Shown piece after piece: positions 8,684-18,113 of a stretch of 37,964 nucleotides of DNA (positions are counted from its first letter, which is position 1; each line of letters starts with the position of its first letter). Below the pieces are notes generated by a model. It saw only the letters and a list, made by a program, of their open reading frames with translations, searched no databases and was not told where the DNA came from. The stretch is taken from positions 1 through 37,964 of the forward strand of contig JAJFKZ010000042.1 in the NCBI GenBank assembly GCA_021772955.1, in the 5' to 3' direction. The DNA is from Gammaproteobacteria bacterium. GTDB taxonomy: Bacteria > Pseudomonadota > Gammaproteobacteria > Xanthomonadales > Wenzhouxiangellaceae. The position numbers and the translations under genes were made by a program.

Positions 8684-9142
8684 TCAGCGACCAAATGCGC
8701 GGGTCTGATAATTGCGGTCTTGCGCATACAAGGTGGTGAAATCTGCCGATTCTTCGTGATTGCCCTTGCGCCAATAGACCTGCAGCGCGACTTTGTACAA
8801 ATCGACCGGAATCAATTCCGGATCAAGCCCGCGCTCATCTTCAATGTTGTACAGTTCAGTCTGCATTTCCCAGCGGTACTTGTCGTCGAATTCGCCATTC
8901 TCGCTACCTTCTTCCACCGGCGCATCGATGCCGAGCATCTCCATCTTGGACTGCGCGTACAAGGCGGCCTGGGTCAGATCGCCTGCCACCCGGGTATTGC
9001 GCATGCTGGTGCTCATGATCTGCATGATCACCGCAAACGACAGCGCGAACACCAGAAACGCGGCGAGAATCTCGATCAGGGTAAAGCCACCGCTGCGCGA
9101 ACTGCGGGCCAGTTGCAGGGACGACAGCCGCGCGTTGCTCAT
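8684..9142 (-). CDS. gspI: Type II secretion minor pseudopilin GspI
   Basis: The 152-residue protein has a basic leader of 19 residues ending in Gly-Gly, then FTLIEILAAFLVFALSFAV with Glu at mature position 5. The region RVAGDLTQAALYAQSKMEMLG resembles the conserved GspI helix after the membrane segment. In the family GspI nucleates the pseudopilus tip with GspJ and GspK. The start codon overlaps the gspH stop (ATGA), and the gspJ start follows its stop by one base, so the pseudopilin genes are tightly coupled. Confidence 0.92.
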   Translation of the reverse strand: MSNARLSSLQLARSSRSGGFTLIEILAAFLVFALSFAVIMQIMSTSMRNTRVAGDLTQAALYAQSKMEMLGIDAPVEEGSENGEFDDKYRWEMQTELYNIEDERGLDPELIPVDLYKVALQVYWRKGNHEESADFTTLYAQDRNYQTRAFGR

Positions 9143-9624
9143 TGCTTATCCTGCAGCTCACCGCGTGTGATTTCGCCAGTCAGCCACTCCACGCCAACCA
9201 CCCAGTTGCGGCCATCACTGGTCAGCTTGACGCGCCCTCCGGTGGACGTGCCGTCGGCGAAAAAGCGGATGCCGGCAGTGCTTTCACCGGTCATTTCCGA
9301 GCGTGCGGTGTCAATGGTGATGTCCATCTCGTCGGGGATGCTCACCGGCTTGCGATCGGCTGCCTGCCAGCTTTTGTCTTCGATGTTGACGCTGAACACC
9401 TGTTCGCTGTGGCTGCGCATGGCCTGACTGCGGGTATAACGCAGCGCTGCGGCTACTTCCCGATTGGCATTGCGAATTTCGGCATTGCTGACTCCGCGCC
9501 CCATGGAAACCGCCACCAGCCCGAACATCAGGCCAATCAGCGTCAGCACCAGCATGATTTCCAGCAGGCTGAAACCACGCTGCTGGCGATGCTGTAGCGC
9601 GGTACAGCAACTCACTTTGTGCAT
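9139..9624 (-). CDS. gspH: Type II secretion minor pseudopilin GspH
   Basis: The leader ends in Gly before FSLLEIMLVLTLIGLMFGLVAVSM, with the conserved Glu5. NREVAAALRYTRSQAM is the typical GspH helix after the membrane segment. The C-terminal segments (STAGIRFFADGTSTGGRVKL and WVVGVEWLTGEI) fit the GspH beta-sandwich. The ATG at 9624 gives 161 residues with a 17-residue leader. A TTG at 9642, 3 nt past the gspG stop, gives 167. No clear Shine-Dalgarno supports either. GspH is thought to join the tip complex to the GspG filament. Confidence 0.92.
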   Translation of the reverse strand: MHKVSCCTALQHRQQRGFSLLEIMLVLTLIGLMFGLVAVSMGRGVSNAEIRNANREVAAALRYTRSQAMRSHSEQVFSVNIEDKSWQAADRKPVSIPDEMDITIDTARSEMTGESTAGIRFFADGTSTGGRVKLTSDGRNWVVGVEWLTGEITRGELQDKQ

Positions 9625-9645
9625 GCCATGGGCGCGGTACAAGCA

Positions 9646-10149
9646 TCAATCCCAGTTGTTGATATCGGCGTTTTTACCTTCACCACCCTGGGTCTTGTCG
9701 GCACCGTAGGAAATAATGTCGTATTCACCGTGTTCGCCCGGATAGATGTACTGATAGGTATTGCCCCAGGGGTCGGTGATCAAGCTGGTTTTGGCATACG
9801 GGCCGCGCCAGTTGTCCACGCCACCCGGTTCCTTGACCAGATCTTCCAGGCTGTCCGGTGGATTGCCGATGTCCAGATAATAGCCATCCACGGCACTCGA
9901 CAGTTGCTGCACAGCAGCTTTTGCGGCTCTGGATTTGGCCACCTCGGTGCGGCCGATGATGTTTGGCACCACCAGTCCGGCGATCAGCCCCAGAATCACC
10001 AGTACTACCAACAGCTCGATCAAACTGAAGCCACCGGTGCGTGCCGCTTTGCTGAAACCTGAAAATTGGTATTGACTCTTGTTCATTGCCTTCATCCCAT
10101 TGCGTTTGTGTTCATTCAAAACGTGTCTGATGTCATCAAACCAGTTCAT
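9646..10149 (-). CDS. gspG: Type II secretion major pseudopilin GspG
   Basis: This is the main subunit of the pseudopilus. The cleavage site Gly-Gly-Phe-Ser-Leu-Ile-Glu is followed by LLVVLVILGLIAGLVVPNIIG and the family helix. The C-terminal globular part carries DSLEDLV, NWRGPYAK, DPWGNTYQY and YDIISYGAD, all strongly conserved and including the calcium-binding loop region. The ATG at 10149 gives 167 residues and a long 39-residue leader overlapping gspF by 14 nt. ATGs at 10095 or 10086 would give a more usual 18-21-residue leader, and the one at 10086 has GGGA 8 nt upstream. I keep the long form but think the shorter is likelier. Confidence 0.94.
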   Translation of the reverse strand: MNWFDDIRHVLNEHKRNGMKAMNKSQYQFSGFSKAARTGGFSLIELLVVLVILGLIAGLVVPNIIGRTEVAKSRAAKAAVQQLSSAVDGYYLDIGNPPDSLEDLVKEPGGVDNWRGPYAKTSLITDPWGNTYQYIYPGEHGEYDIISYGADKTQGGEGKNADINNWD

Positions 10150-11350
10150 TGATACCCAGAATAGCCACCAGTACGGACATGACGATCAGGCCGATCATCA
10201 CCGCCAGCACCAGTGTCATCAATGGTACAAACAGTGACATCAACCGGTCTATTGTGGTTCGCACTTCGCGGTCAAACGTGTCGGCCACGCGCAGCAGCAT
10301 CTGGTCCAGCTGCCCGGTCTCCTCACCCACGCTGATCATCTGCAGGGCCAAGCGTGGAAAGGTATCACTGCTGGTTAATGTGCGTGCCAGCGAGTGCCCA
10401 GTCTTGACTTCATTGGCTGCTTCTGCAAGCAGTGCCTGCAACACGGTATTGGTCATCACATTGCGGGCAATCGACAAAGCGCCCAGCAAGGGTACACCAT
10501 TGACCAGCAATGTGCCGGTGGTGCGCGCCAGCTTGGCGGTTTCCATTTTCGCCACCAGATCGCCAATCCAGCGCATCTTCAGAATGCGCTTGTCCCAGGC
10601 CAGGCGTGATTTGGGATTGGCAAATTGCGCGCGGAAAAACCACACCACGGCAGCACCAACCAGCAGCATCAGCCACCAGTAATTCTGCAGTGCTGCACCG
10701 ACGCCTAACACGATTTTGGTCAATGTCGGTAACTCGGCACCCATGTCCTCGAAAATCGGTGTGAACTGCGGGATCACATAGGTCAACAACAAAATCAACG
10801 ATCCAGCAGCCAGAATCATGAGCATGATCGGATACACCAGGGCCGAGCCAATGCTGTCCTTTAGTTCCTTGCTGCGCGTCAGGTAATCAGCCAGCCGTGC
10901 CAGTGTTGCTTCCAGCGTCCCACCCAACTCGCCAGCACGGACCATGTTGATGTACAGACGATTGAATACCCCATGCTGAGATTCCAGCGCATCCGACAGC
11001 GTGCCGCCCTCACGTACGTGATCGCGCACTTTTTCGCCCATGCGTCGAGTGCGCTCGTTTTCAGCCAGGTCGATCAACACCTGCAGGGAACGATCCAGCG
11101 GCAATCCAGCTTGCAACAAGGTCGCCATCTGCTGGGTGAACTGCATGACCTCGCGCGCGCCCGGCTTGCCCGACCGGGTCAACAGGGCGCGCAGATCCAG
11201 ACCACCACCGTCGCCCGCGGCGCGCGCCTGCAGTGGAATGTTGCCGGCCTCTTGCAGAATGCGCGCGGCATCTTCTGCCGTGCTGGCTTCCAGTTCACCG
11301 CGAATGGTCTCGCCGGTCGGCGTCACTGCCTTGTATTGAAAGATCGCCAC
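10136..11350 (-). CDS. gspF: Type II secretion inner-membrane platform protein GspF
   Basis: The 404-residue polytopic protein has two repeated cytoplasmic T2SSF domains (about 68-190 and 270-392). Its three transmembrane helices lie near 170-190, 220-240 and 370-395. The start MAIFQYKAVTPTGETIRGE is typical of the family, and MVRAGELGGTLEATLARLADYL and MISVGEETGQLDQMLLRVADTFD are the paired signature stretches. It is the core around which the pseudopilus is thought to be assembled by GspE. The start is GTG, 4 nt after the gspE stop, with an AGGAAGG Shine-Dalgarno inside the end of gspE. Confidence 0.96.
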   Translation of the reverse strand: MAIFQYKAVTPTGETIRGELEASTAEDAARILQEAGNIPLQARAAGDGGGLDLRALLTRSGKPGAREVMQFTQQMATLLQAGLPLDRSLQVLIDLAENERTRRMGEKVRDHVREGGTLSDALESQHGVFNRLYINMVRAGELGGTLEATLARLADYLTRSKELKDSIGSALVYPIMLMILAAGSLILLLTYVIPQFTPIFEDMGAELPTLTKIVLGVGAALQNYWWLMLLVGAAVVWFFRAQFANPKSRLAWDKRILKMRWIGDLVAKMETAKLARTTGTLLVNGVPLLGALSIARNVMTNTVLQALLAEAANEVKTGHSLARTLTSSDTFPRLALQMISVGEETGQLDQMLLRVADTFDREVRTTIDRLMSLFVPLMTLVLAVMIGLIVMSVLVAILGINELV

Positions 11351-11354
11351 GCGT

Positions 11355-13181
11355 TCAGCCTTCCTGGTTCACACGCAGCACTTCTTCGATCGTGGTCAGA
11401 CCCTGCATGCACTTCATCAGACCATCGTCATACATGCTGCGCATACCCTGCTCCAGAGCCAACTGATGGATATCTGTTTCGTCCGCACTTTTCATGATCT
11501 GACGCCGGATCGGCTCATTGACTTCCAGCAATTCCATGATACTGAGGCGGCCGCGGAAGCCGGTCGGATTGGTTTCGCTGGTGCCGGCCTTGTAGAGCGT
11601 GATCTCGGCATCGTCACTGAGGTCAGTAAGCCCAACTTCACGCATGAAATCCTTGTCCACCTGATAAGCGATCCGGGTTTCCGGGTCCAGCCGCCGCACC
11701 AGTCGCTGCGCCATAATGGCATTCACGGTGGAGGTCAGCAGGTAATCTTCCACGCCCATGTCCAGCATGCGGGTAATCCCGCCGGCGGCAGAATTGGTGT
11801 GAATGGTGGACAGCACCAGGTGCCCGGTCAAGGCCGACTGAATGGCAATCTTGGCGGTTTCAAGGTCGCGCATTTCACCAATCATGATGATGTCGGGGTC
11901 CTGCCGCACAATGGCGCGCAGGGCGCTGGCAAAATCCAGCCCGATGGAGGACTTGGCCTGAATCTGGTTGATACCCTCCAGCTGGTACTCGACCGGATCC
12001 TCCACCGTGATGATTTTACGGTCGGCGGTGTTGATGCTGGACAAGGCGGTGTACAGAGTCGTGGTCTTGCCGGAGCCGGTCGGGCCGGTGACGAGAATGA
12101 TACCGTGCGGCATGTGCAGCACTTTTTCAAAGCGCTTCTGGTGAAAATCGTCAAACCCCAGGGAGGCAAAATCCAGCACCACGCTTTCCCGATCGAGGAT
12201 ACGCATGACCACGCTTTCGCCATGCGCGGTTGGCACCGTGGACACACGCAGATCCAGTTCCTTGCCCTGCACGCGATGCATGATGCGTCCGTCCTGTGGC
12301 AAGCGCCGCTCGGCAATGTTCAGCTTGGCCATGATCTTGATGCGACTGATCACTGCCGCAGTGGAACTGGCCGGCGGCGACTCCACTTCCCGCAACACAC
12401 CATCGATGCGATAACGCACCTTGAGCCGGTTTTCAAACGGCTCGATGTGGATATCCGAGGCGCGCGATTCCACCGCGCGCTGCATGATCAGGTTGACCAA
12501 CCGTATCACTGGCGCTTCCGATGCCAGATCGCGCAGATGCTCGACGTCATCATCGTCCACGCCCTCGTTGCCGAGCGACTCCTGCAGTTGCTGCATCTGC
12601 GATTTGCCACCACCGTGATAGCGCTCAATGGTGTCATCGATTTCCGATGCGACCCCGACCAACGGCTGAATCTGCAGGCCGGTAGCCATGTGCAGTGATT
12701 TCAGCGCAAACTCATCCTGTGGATTGGTCATCACCACCTGCAAGCGGTCTGCCTCGATTCGAATCGGCACCAGTTGACTGTGCTTCATGTAGCGTACCGA
12801 GACACTCTCCAGCTCCGGCGCGGTTTCCGGATAATCCTTGATGTCCACCAGTGGTAGTTGCAGCAGCCTGGACTGGGCTTCAGCGACATCACGTTCTGAT
12901 ACCAGCCCCAGACGCACCAGCAAGGTAATCAGTTGTCCACCGTGTTGCTGCTGATACTGTTGCGCCTTGTGCAGATCCGCTTCCCGCAAGCGCTGATGCG
13001 ACAAAAGATCAGCGCAAATGGCATCTGCACCAGCATCCATGCGCAACAGTGACTCGTCAGCGAGTATCTGCGTAGCCCGCTGTGCGGTCTCGTCCGGTGC
13101 CAGCTGCAGCGGTGACGAAGTCGACGCCTGGCCGCCGTCAGTGACGCTTTGGGGGCCCGTATTTTGTGATTCCTGACTCAT
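11355..13181 (-). CDS. gspE: Type II secretion ATPase GspE
   Basis: The 608-residue cytoplasmic hexameric ATPase powers pseudopilus assembly. An N-terminal T2SSE_N domain (about 70-180) would bind GspL. The ATPase domain holds Walker A GPTGSGKTT (about 363-371), an Asp box before it, Walker B IIMIGEMRD (about 430), and the His-box stretch TGHLVLSTIHTN. The zinc-binding region that in many GspE proteins carries two Cys-x2-Cys pairs is still present in length (about 505-555). It holds no cysteine here and reads FMREVGLTDLSDDAEITLYKA before GFRGR. First gene of the operon; the ATG follows a TATAAT by 6 nt. The N-terminal 40 residues are polar and low in complexity. Confidence 0.96.
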   Translation of the reverse strand: MSQESQNTGPQSVTDGGQASTSSPLQLAPDETAQRATQILADESLLRMDAGADAICADLLSHQRLREADLHKAQQYQQQHGGQLITLLVRLGLVSERDVAEAQSRLLQLPLVDIKDYPETAPELESVSVRYMKHSQLVPIRIEADRLQVVMTNPQDEFALKSLHMATGLQIQPLVGVASEIDDTIERYHGGGKSQMQQLQESLGNEGVDDDDVEHLRDLASEAPVIRLVNLIMQRAVESRASDIHIEPFENRLKVRYRIDGVLREVESPPASSTAAVISRIKIMAKLNIAERRLPQDGRIMHRVQGKELDLRVSTVPTAHGESVVMRILDRESVVLDFASLGFDDFHQKRFEKVLHMPHGIILVTGPTGSGKTTTLYTALSSINTADRKIITVEDPVEYQLEGINQIQAKSSIGLDFASALRAIVRQDPDIIMIGEMRDLETAKIAIQSALTGHLVLSTIHTNSAAGGITRMLDMGVEDYLLTSTVNAIMAQRLVRRLDPETRIAYQVDKDFMREVGLTDLSDDAEITLYKAGTSETNPTGFRGRLSIMELLEVNEPIRRQIMKSADETDIHQLALEQGMRSMYDDGLMKCMQGLTTIEEVLRVNQEG

Positions 13182-13187
13182 GGCTGC

Positions 13188-13193
13188 ATTATA
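13188..13193 (-). promoter_or_regulatory. Candidate -10 element for the secretion operon
   Basis: A perfect TATAAT lies on the minus strand, 6 nt before the gspE ATG, in the 93-nt gap after the membrane-protein gene. A start about 7 nt downstream would fall on the ATG and give a leaderless message. No convincing -35 is present, so the element may be chance. Confidence 0.25.
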
Positions 13194-13274
13194 CCTTCAG
13201 TGCCGCTTGTGATAGCTGCCGCAGTGGCAAGTTCAATTGCCTGCCTTGTGCTGCTGCCTGGCCGGGGCTGCCGG

Positions 13275-13946
13275 TCATGCCCTGGTTGCGGCTTTTGGCC
13301 TGGCGATATACTGATCCAGAAACTTGCGATTCATCAGTATCCACAGCATCAGCGGCACCACTGCCGGCATGATTAGATAACCAAGCTGGTAACACAGAGC
13401 AATGAGGTTTTCTGGCAAACCCAGTTCGGTGATCTCACGCGATGCCAGTGGCCCCATCTTCAGCGCCATGTCTTTGAGCACCTCCCAACTGATACCCCAG
13501 GTCTGCACCAGCACCAGCACCGCGTATCCGATCAGCATTTGTACTGCCCGCAGCCACACTTGCAGCCTGGGTGTGGCCATGACCAGGCCAAACAGCAACG
13601 GCACACCATAACCGTAAATCATCGGGTTGATGCTCCAGGTCAAAAGTGCCACGCGGCCATCGACCAGGCGCTCGGCAGGAATCAGAGTATAGACATCAAA
13701 ACTGTGGCGCACCTGCTGCAAGCCATCAATGGCCTCTGGCATCAGCGCAGACAATAGCCAGCTGCCCAGTTGACCCACCGGCCAAACCAGCAGGTCGGCA
13801 AAGTAAAACCACAGAAAAAAGCCCAGCGGCAACCATAAAGCGGCCAGCAGAAACAATTCCCGCGCCGCGCGCCGCGCATCAAGTTGTTGCTGCTCGCTGG
13901 TTGCAGCGGTCTGCCTGGCAGGCTGCGACTGATGTTGTTTGCTCAT
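13275..13946 (-). CDS. Multi-pass membrane protein resembling exosortase-associated membrane proteins
   Basis: The 223-residue protein has a basic, Gln-rich cytoplasmic start and about four transmembrane segments (about 33-55, 110-130, 140-158 and 190-212). The stretches WLPLGFFLWFYFADLLVWPVG, SINPMIYGYGVPLLFGL and YLIMPAVVPLMLWILMNRKFLDQ match, from memory, the family annotated as exosortase H-associated membrane protein. No exosortase gene or PEP-CTERM-type sorting signal is visible in the window, so that role is only inferred. I chose the ATG at 13946 because GAGG lies 6 nt upstream; an in-frame TTG lies 12 nt earlier. It sits just upstream of gspE and could share its transcript. Confidence 0.6.
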   Translation of the reverse strand: MSKQHQSQPARQTAATSEQQQLDARRAARELFLLAALWLPLGFFLWFYFADLLVWPVGQLGSWLLSALMPEAIDGLQQVRHSFDVYTLIPAERLVDGRVALLTWSINPMIYGYGVPLLFGLVMATPRLQVWLRAVQMLIGYAVLVLVQTWGISWEVLKDMALKMGPLASREITELGLPENLIALCYQLGYLIMPAVVPLMLWILMNRKFLDQYIARPKAATRA

Positions 13947-14024
13947 GTAATGCCTCAATGATAACCCGGTGACGACCCCGCTCGGGCTTGCTTCAGGCTG
14001 GCTTGCGTTGATCGTGTTGCCGTC

Positions 14025-17000
14025 CTATTCCAGCCACTGCCTGGCATTATGATACATTTGCAGCCAGGGTGATGCTTCCGGGACCTGCTCCGTGCCGTCA
14101 TTGCTCAGCCAGGTGAAGTTCTGCCGCCGCAGCAAGCGTTCGGGATGCGGCATGCAAATAGTGATACGACCGTCACTGTTGGTCAGTGCGCAAATCCCAC
14201 CCTCGGAGCCGTTCGGGTTGTGCGGGTACGCGTTGGCAATGGCACCGGCGGCGGTGACATAACGCAGGCTGACCTCAGCCGCACGGGCCTGGTCCGCTGC
14301 AAAACGTGCCTGGCCCTCGCCGTGCGCGGAGACTATGGGTAAAACGCTGCCGTGCATGCCACGAAACCATAGTGATGGCCCCGGCATGATCTCCACCAGA
14401 CTCATTCGGCACTCGAACTGACCGCTGCGATTGGCAATGAAATCCGGCCAGTTATCGGTGCCTGGAATCAGTTCACGCAAATTGGACAGCATTTGACAGC
14501 CATTGCAGATGCCCAGTGCGAAGCGGCTGCGATCGGCAAAAAAATCACCAAATGCCTGCCGCATGCCGGCATGGAACAGGATTGATCTGGCCCATCCGCG
14601 TCCGGCGCCGAGCACATCACCGTAGGAAAATCCGCCACAGGCAGCCAGACCATGAAACGACTTGAGCAGGTCAGGTTGCTCATGCAGGTCGCTCATGTGC
14701 ACATCAAACGCAGCAAAGCCTGCATGCATGAAAGCCGCAGCCATCTCGGTTTGTGAATTGACTCCCTGTTCGCGCAAAATCGCTACCCGGGGTCGCGCAC
14801 CAGCATTGATCATCGGCGCTTGTGGCGGCGAAAAACTCAGCTCGCTGCGCAACGGCGGCTGTTGCCAATGCCGCAGCCCGGCATATTCTTCATCGGCGCA
14901 TTCGGGGTTATCCCGCAGGCGCTGCAACAGGTAGCTGGTTTTCGCCCAGAACTGCTGCAACTGCCATAACTCCTTGCTGTAAACCAGACCATGATCAGCG
15001 TAAATGCGCAATTGCTGATGTTCGCCGACCACACCGATTTGCTGCACACAAGCACCCATGCCGTGCTCGACAAAAGCCGCCTGCAGCTGCTGTGCGGCGT
15101 CGCTGTCGAGCTGCAGCACCAAACCCGGCTCTTCATTGAACAACCAGGCCGGCAGGCTGGTTGCATCCGCATGCAGATCCACCCCGGCACGACCGGCAAA
15201 CGCCATTTCCAGCACCGTGGTCAGCAATCCGCCATCCGAGCGATCGTGACAGGCCAGCACCTGTTTTGCAGCGATAGCTTGCTGCACCAGCATGAAGCAT
15301 GCGCGCAATGACTGCGCATCATCCACATCGGCCACGGCTTGCTGTTGCCAGTCGATGTCGCGGGCATACACCTGTGCCAACGCGGACAGGCCCAAGCGTT
15401 GCTGGCCTGCATTGCAGGCCACCAGCCAAAGTTGTGTTGCTGGCCGCTGCTGCAGCTGTGGCGTCACTGACAGCTCCACATCAGCGACCGCTGCAAACGC
15501 CGAGACCACCAGCGAGACGGGTGCGCTGACCTCGCGTTGCCCGCTAGCTGGATCATCGGCGTCTGCACCTGACCCGGCATACGGCCACTGCACGTGCATG
15601 GACAGCGAATCCTTGCCCACCGGTATCGCCAGCCCCAGCGCTGGACACAGCTCCATGGCCACGGCTTTGACACTGTCATACAAGGCCGCGTCCTGACCGC
15701 TTTGGGCACAGGCCGCCATCCAATTGGCGGATAATTTGATGGTGGACAAATCCAGCACTGCAGCTGCGGCCATGTTCAGTACCGCTTCGGCGATCGCCAG
15801 CCTGGCAGCAGCCGGTGCGTTGCTGATGGCAACTGGCGTGCGCTCACCCATGCTCATGGCCACGCCGGTGTTGCCCTGATAGTCATTCAGCAGCAGCGCG
15901 TAATCGGCCACCGGGACCTGCCAGGGGCCGACCATTTGTTCGCGGCAGGTCAAACCTCCGACATGGCGATCACCAATGGTGATCAAAAACTGTTTGCTGC
16001 CTACAGCCGGCAATGACAGTACCCGCTCGATTGCAGTTTCCAGCTCGATCTGCGCGTATACGTCGGTGCGCGCTGCTGCCGATCGGCTTGCCGCAGGCGC
16101 GTCGCTGAGCACGGCTGGCGGCTGATACTCGCGCTGCATACGGGGTAGGTTACCCAGCAACATGGACATCGGCATATCCACCGGATAATTGTCGTTGTCG
16201 GCGTCGTAGAGTCGCAAACGATCTGCATCCGTGGCATGCCCGATGACCGCATACTCGCAGCGCTCGCGCGCACAGATTTGTGCGAAACGCGGCAAGTCTT
16301 CAGGACTCATGCCGATGACATAGCGTTCCTGGGCCTCGTTCGACCAGATTTCCATTGGCGACATGGACGCGTCTGCGCAGGGAATACTGCGTAATTGCAG
16401 CTCACCACCACAATCGGCATCGTGCAATAATTCCGGCACGGCATTGCTCAGACCACCGGCACCGACGTCATGAATGGATCGGATCGGATTGGCATCAGCC
16501 TGCATCCAGCAACGGTTGATCACTTCCTGGCAACGCCGTTGCATTTCCGGATTGCCACGCTGCACCGAACTGAAATCCAGTGCCGCACTGGCAGAACCGC
16601 CATGCTGAGACGAAGCCGAACCACCACCCAGCCCGATCAACATGGCCGGACCGCCCAGTACGATCACCAGATCGCCGGCCCGCAGCGCCAGTTTGTCCAC
16701 CTGGGCATTGCGCATCTGACCGCAGCCACCCGCCACCATGATCGGCTTGTGATAACCCCACCAATGCTCCGCCTGCTTGCTTTGCGTGACTGGCAGCGTC
16801 AGCGTGCGCCAGTATCCGCCCACAGCAGGTCGGCCGAATTCGTTATTGAACGCTGCCGCGCCCAACGGTGCCTCGAGCATGATCTGCAAGGCATTTGCCT
16901 GGCGTGCCGGCGTATCGATGCCGTATTCCCAGGCTTGCAGGTGACCCGGTATTTGCAGTTCGGACACGCTGAATCCAGTCAGACCGCCCTTGGGCTGACC

Positions 17001-18047
17001 GCCGCGGCCGGTAGCTGACTCATCGCGGATTTCACCACCACTGCCGGTAGCCGCTCCCGGAAAGGGTGAGATGGCGGTGGGATGATTGTGGGTCTCGACC
17101 TTGATCTGAAATGGTATGGATTGCGTGGCCCGCAACACGTATTGCTGATCTGCATCAAGCTCGATGACCGCCGCTTGCTGGCCGGCCACCACGGCGGCAT
17201 TATCATGGTAGGCGGACAAGACGTCGCTGGCATGCACCGCATGTGTATGCCGGATCATCTGAAACAGACTCAGCGGCATCGGATTGCCCTGCTGCAGCCA
17301 TTGCGCATTGAAAATCTTGTGCCGACAATGTTCGGAATTGGCCTGCGCAAACATGAGCAGTTCAGCGTCGCTAGGACCGCGCTGTAATTGCGCATAAGCT
17401 GACTGTAACCAGTCCAGCTCCTGCTGTTGCAAGCCTAACGCCAATTGCTGATTCAGCTTCGACCAGCGCAACGACGTGTCGGCATCATCAGCCAACTGAT
17501 CGGTCAGCTCAAATTGCTGCAGCAGTCGTGGCGAGATAGCTGCTGGCGCCGCTGCAATAGCGCTCAGTTCGGCATGCAACTCCTGCAGCATAGGATCGTA
17601 CAGTAATTTTTGCAGCGCTTGCGACAGCACCATCGGCGCGCGCTGGCCAGGCTGCTGTGACAGACCATGCAGAGACCAGACCGTGGCCTGCTCAATGTTG
17701 CAGATGGCCGTGAACCCGCAGCGGCGGACGATATCAGTGGCCTTGGAGGACCAGGCCGAGCGGGTCCCGGTGCGTGGCGCAGCGACCCGGATCAAGGCTG
17801 ATGCAAGATCATGCTCTGGTCGGGCACGCTCTGGTCGGGCACAGAGTAATTCACATAATCTCGGTAACCATTCCAGCGCGGCACCTTGATCACCAGCGCG
17901 CTCATCCGAAGTCGAGTAGTCAACCAGAAATAGCTGTCTCGCCGCCAGGCTGGTAACCGGCAAACCATGTTGCTCGCACAGCTGCTTTAGCCGTTGCAGG
18001 CGAAATGCCGGCAGTGCAGCTCCACCGTAAAGCAAAAGCCTGTGCAC
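14025..18047 (-). CDS. purL: Phosphoribosylformylglycinamidine synthase PurL
   Basis: The 1340-residue large form converts FGAR, glutamine and ATP to FGAM in purine synthesis. It has an N-terminal PurS-like domain and a linker. Two AIR-synthetase-type halves follow, with motifs [59 protein letters not shown] and [21 protein letters not shown]. At the end is a class I glutaminase with nucleophile Cys in GICNGCQM (about residue 1180) and the His-x-Glu of MPHPER (about 1300). The start is GTG and length is slightly above the enterobacterial 1295. It follows dsbC on the same strand by 66 nt. A perfect 15-bp tandem duplication ([10 protein letters not shown]) lies near residue 70. Confidence 0.97.
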   Translation of the reverse strand: MHRLLLYGGAALPAFRLQRLKQLCEQHGLPVTSLAARQLFLVDYSTSDERAGDQGAALEWLPRLCELLCARPERARPEHDLASALIRVAAPRTGTRSAWSSKATDIVRRCGFTAICNIEQATVWSLHGLSQQPGQRAPMVLSQALQKLLYDPMLQELHAELSAIAAAPAAISPRLLQQFELTDQLADDADTSLRWSKLNQQLALGLQQQELDWLQSAYAQLQRGPSDAELLMFAQANSEHCRHKIFNAQWLQQGNPMPLSLFQMIRHTHAVHASDVLSAYHDNAAVVAGQQAAVIELDADQQYVLRATQSIPFQIKVETHNHPTAISPFPGAATGSGGEIRDESATGRGGQPKGGLTGFSVSELQIPGHLQAWEYGIDTPARQANALQIMLEAPLGAAAFNNEFGRPAVGGYWRTLTLPVTQSKQAEHWWGYHKPIMVAGGCGQMRNAQVDKLALRAGDLVIVLGGPAMLIGLGGGSASSQHGGSASAALDFSSVQRGNPEMQRRCQEVINRCWMQADANPIRSIHDVGAGGLSNAVPELLHDADCGGELQLRSIPCADASMSPMEIWSNEAQERYVIGMSPEDLPRFAQICARERCEYAVIGHATDADRLRLYDADNDNYPVDMPMSMLLGNLPRMQREYQPPAVLSDAPAASRSAAARTDVYAQIELETAIERVLSLPAVGSKQFLITIGDRHVGGLTCREQMVGPWQVPVADYALLLNDYQGNTGVAMSMGERTPVAISNAPAAARLAIAEAVLNMAAAAVLDLSTIKLSANWMAACAQSGQDAALYDSVKAVAMELCPALGLAIPVGKDSLSMHVQWPYAGSGADADDPASGQREVSAPVSLVVSAFAAVADVELSVTPQLQQRPATQLWLVACNAGQQRLGLSALAQVYARDIDWQQQAVADVDDAQSLRACFMLVQQAIAAKQVLACHDRSDGGLLTTVLEMAFAGRAGVDLHADATSLPAWLFNEEPGLVLQLDSDAAQQLQAAFVEHGMGACVQQIGVVGEHQQLRIYADHGLVYSKELWQLQQFWAKTSYLLQRLRDNPECADEEYAGLRHWQQPPLRSELSFSPPQAPMINAGARPRVAILREQGVNSQTEMAAAFMHAGFAAFDVHMSDLHEQPDLLKSFHGLAACGGFSYGDVLGAGRGWARSILFHAGMRQAFGDFFADRSRFALGICNGCQMLSNLRELIPGTDNWPDFIANRSGQFECRMSLVEIMPGPSLWFRGMHGSVLPIVSAHGEGQARFAADQARAAEVSLRYVTAAGAIANAYPHNPNGSEGGICALTNSDGRITICMPHPERLLRRQNFTWLSNDGTEQVPEASPWLQMYHNARQWLE
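17813..17842. repeat. 15-bp perfect tandem duplication inside purL
   Basis: The unit gctctggtcgggcac occurs twice in direct succession. It keeps the reading frame and duplicates five residues (Arg-Pro-Glu plus two) in the N-terminal domain of PurL. Confidence 0.9.
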
Positions 18048-18113
18048 GCTATACCGTCAACCGGTGACTTGCAGCGACAAACTGTCAGCTGGCAATCTGT
18101 CTGCTGGCATCGT

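Noticed and set aside
11466-12698. A 410-residue plus-strand ORF opposite gspE
   Set aside because: An antisense shadow of a conserved ATPase, with no recognisable motif.
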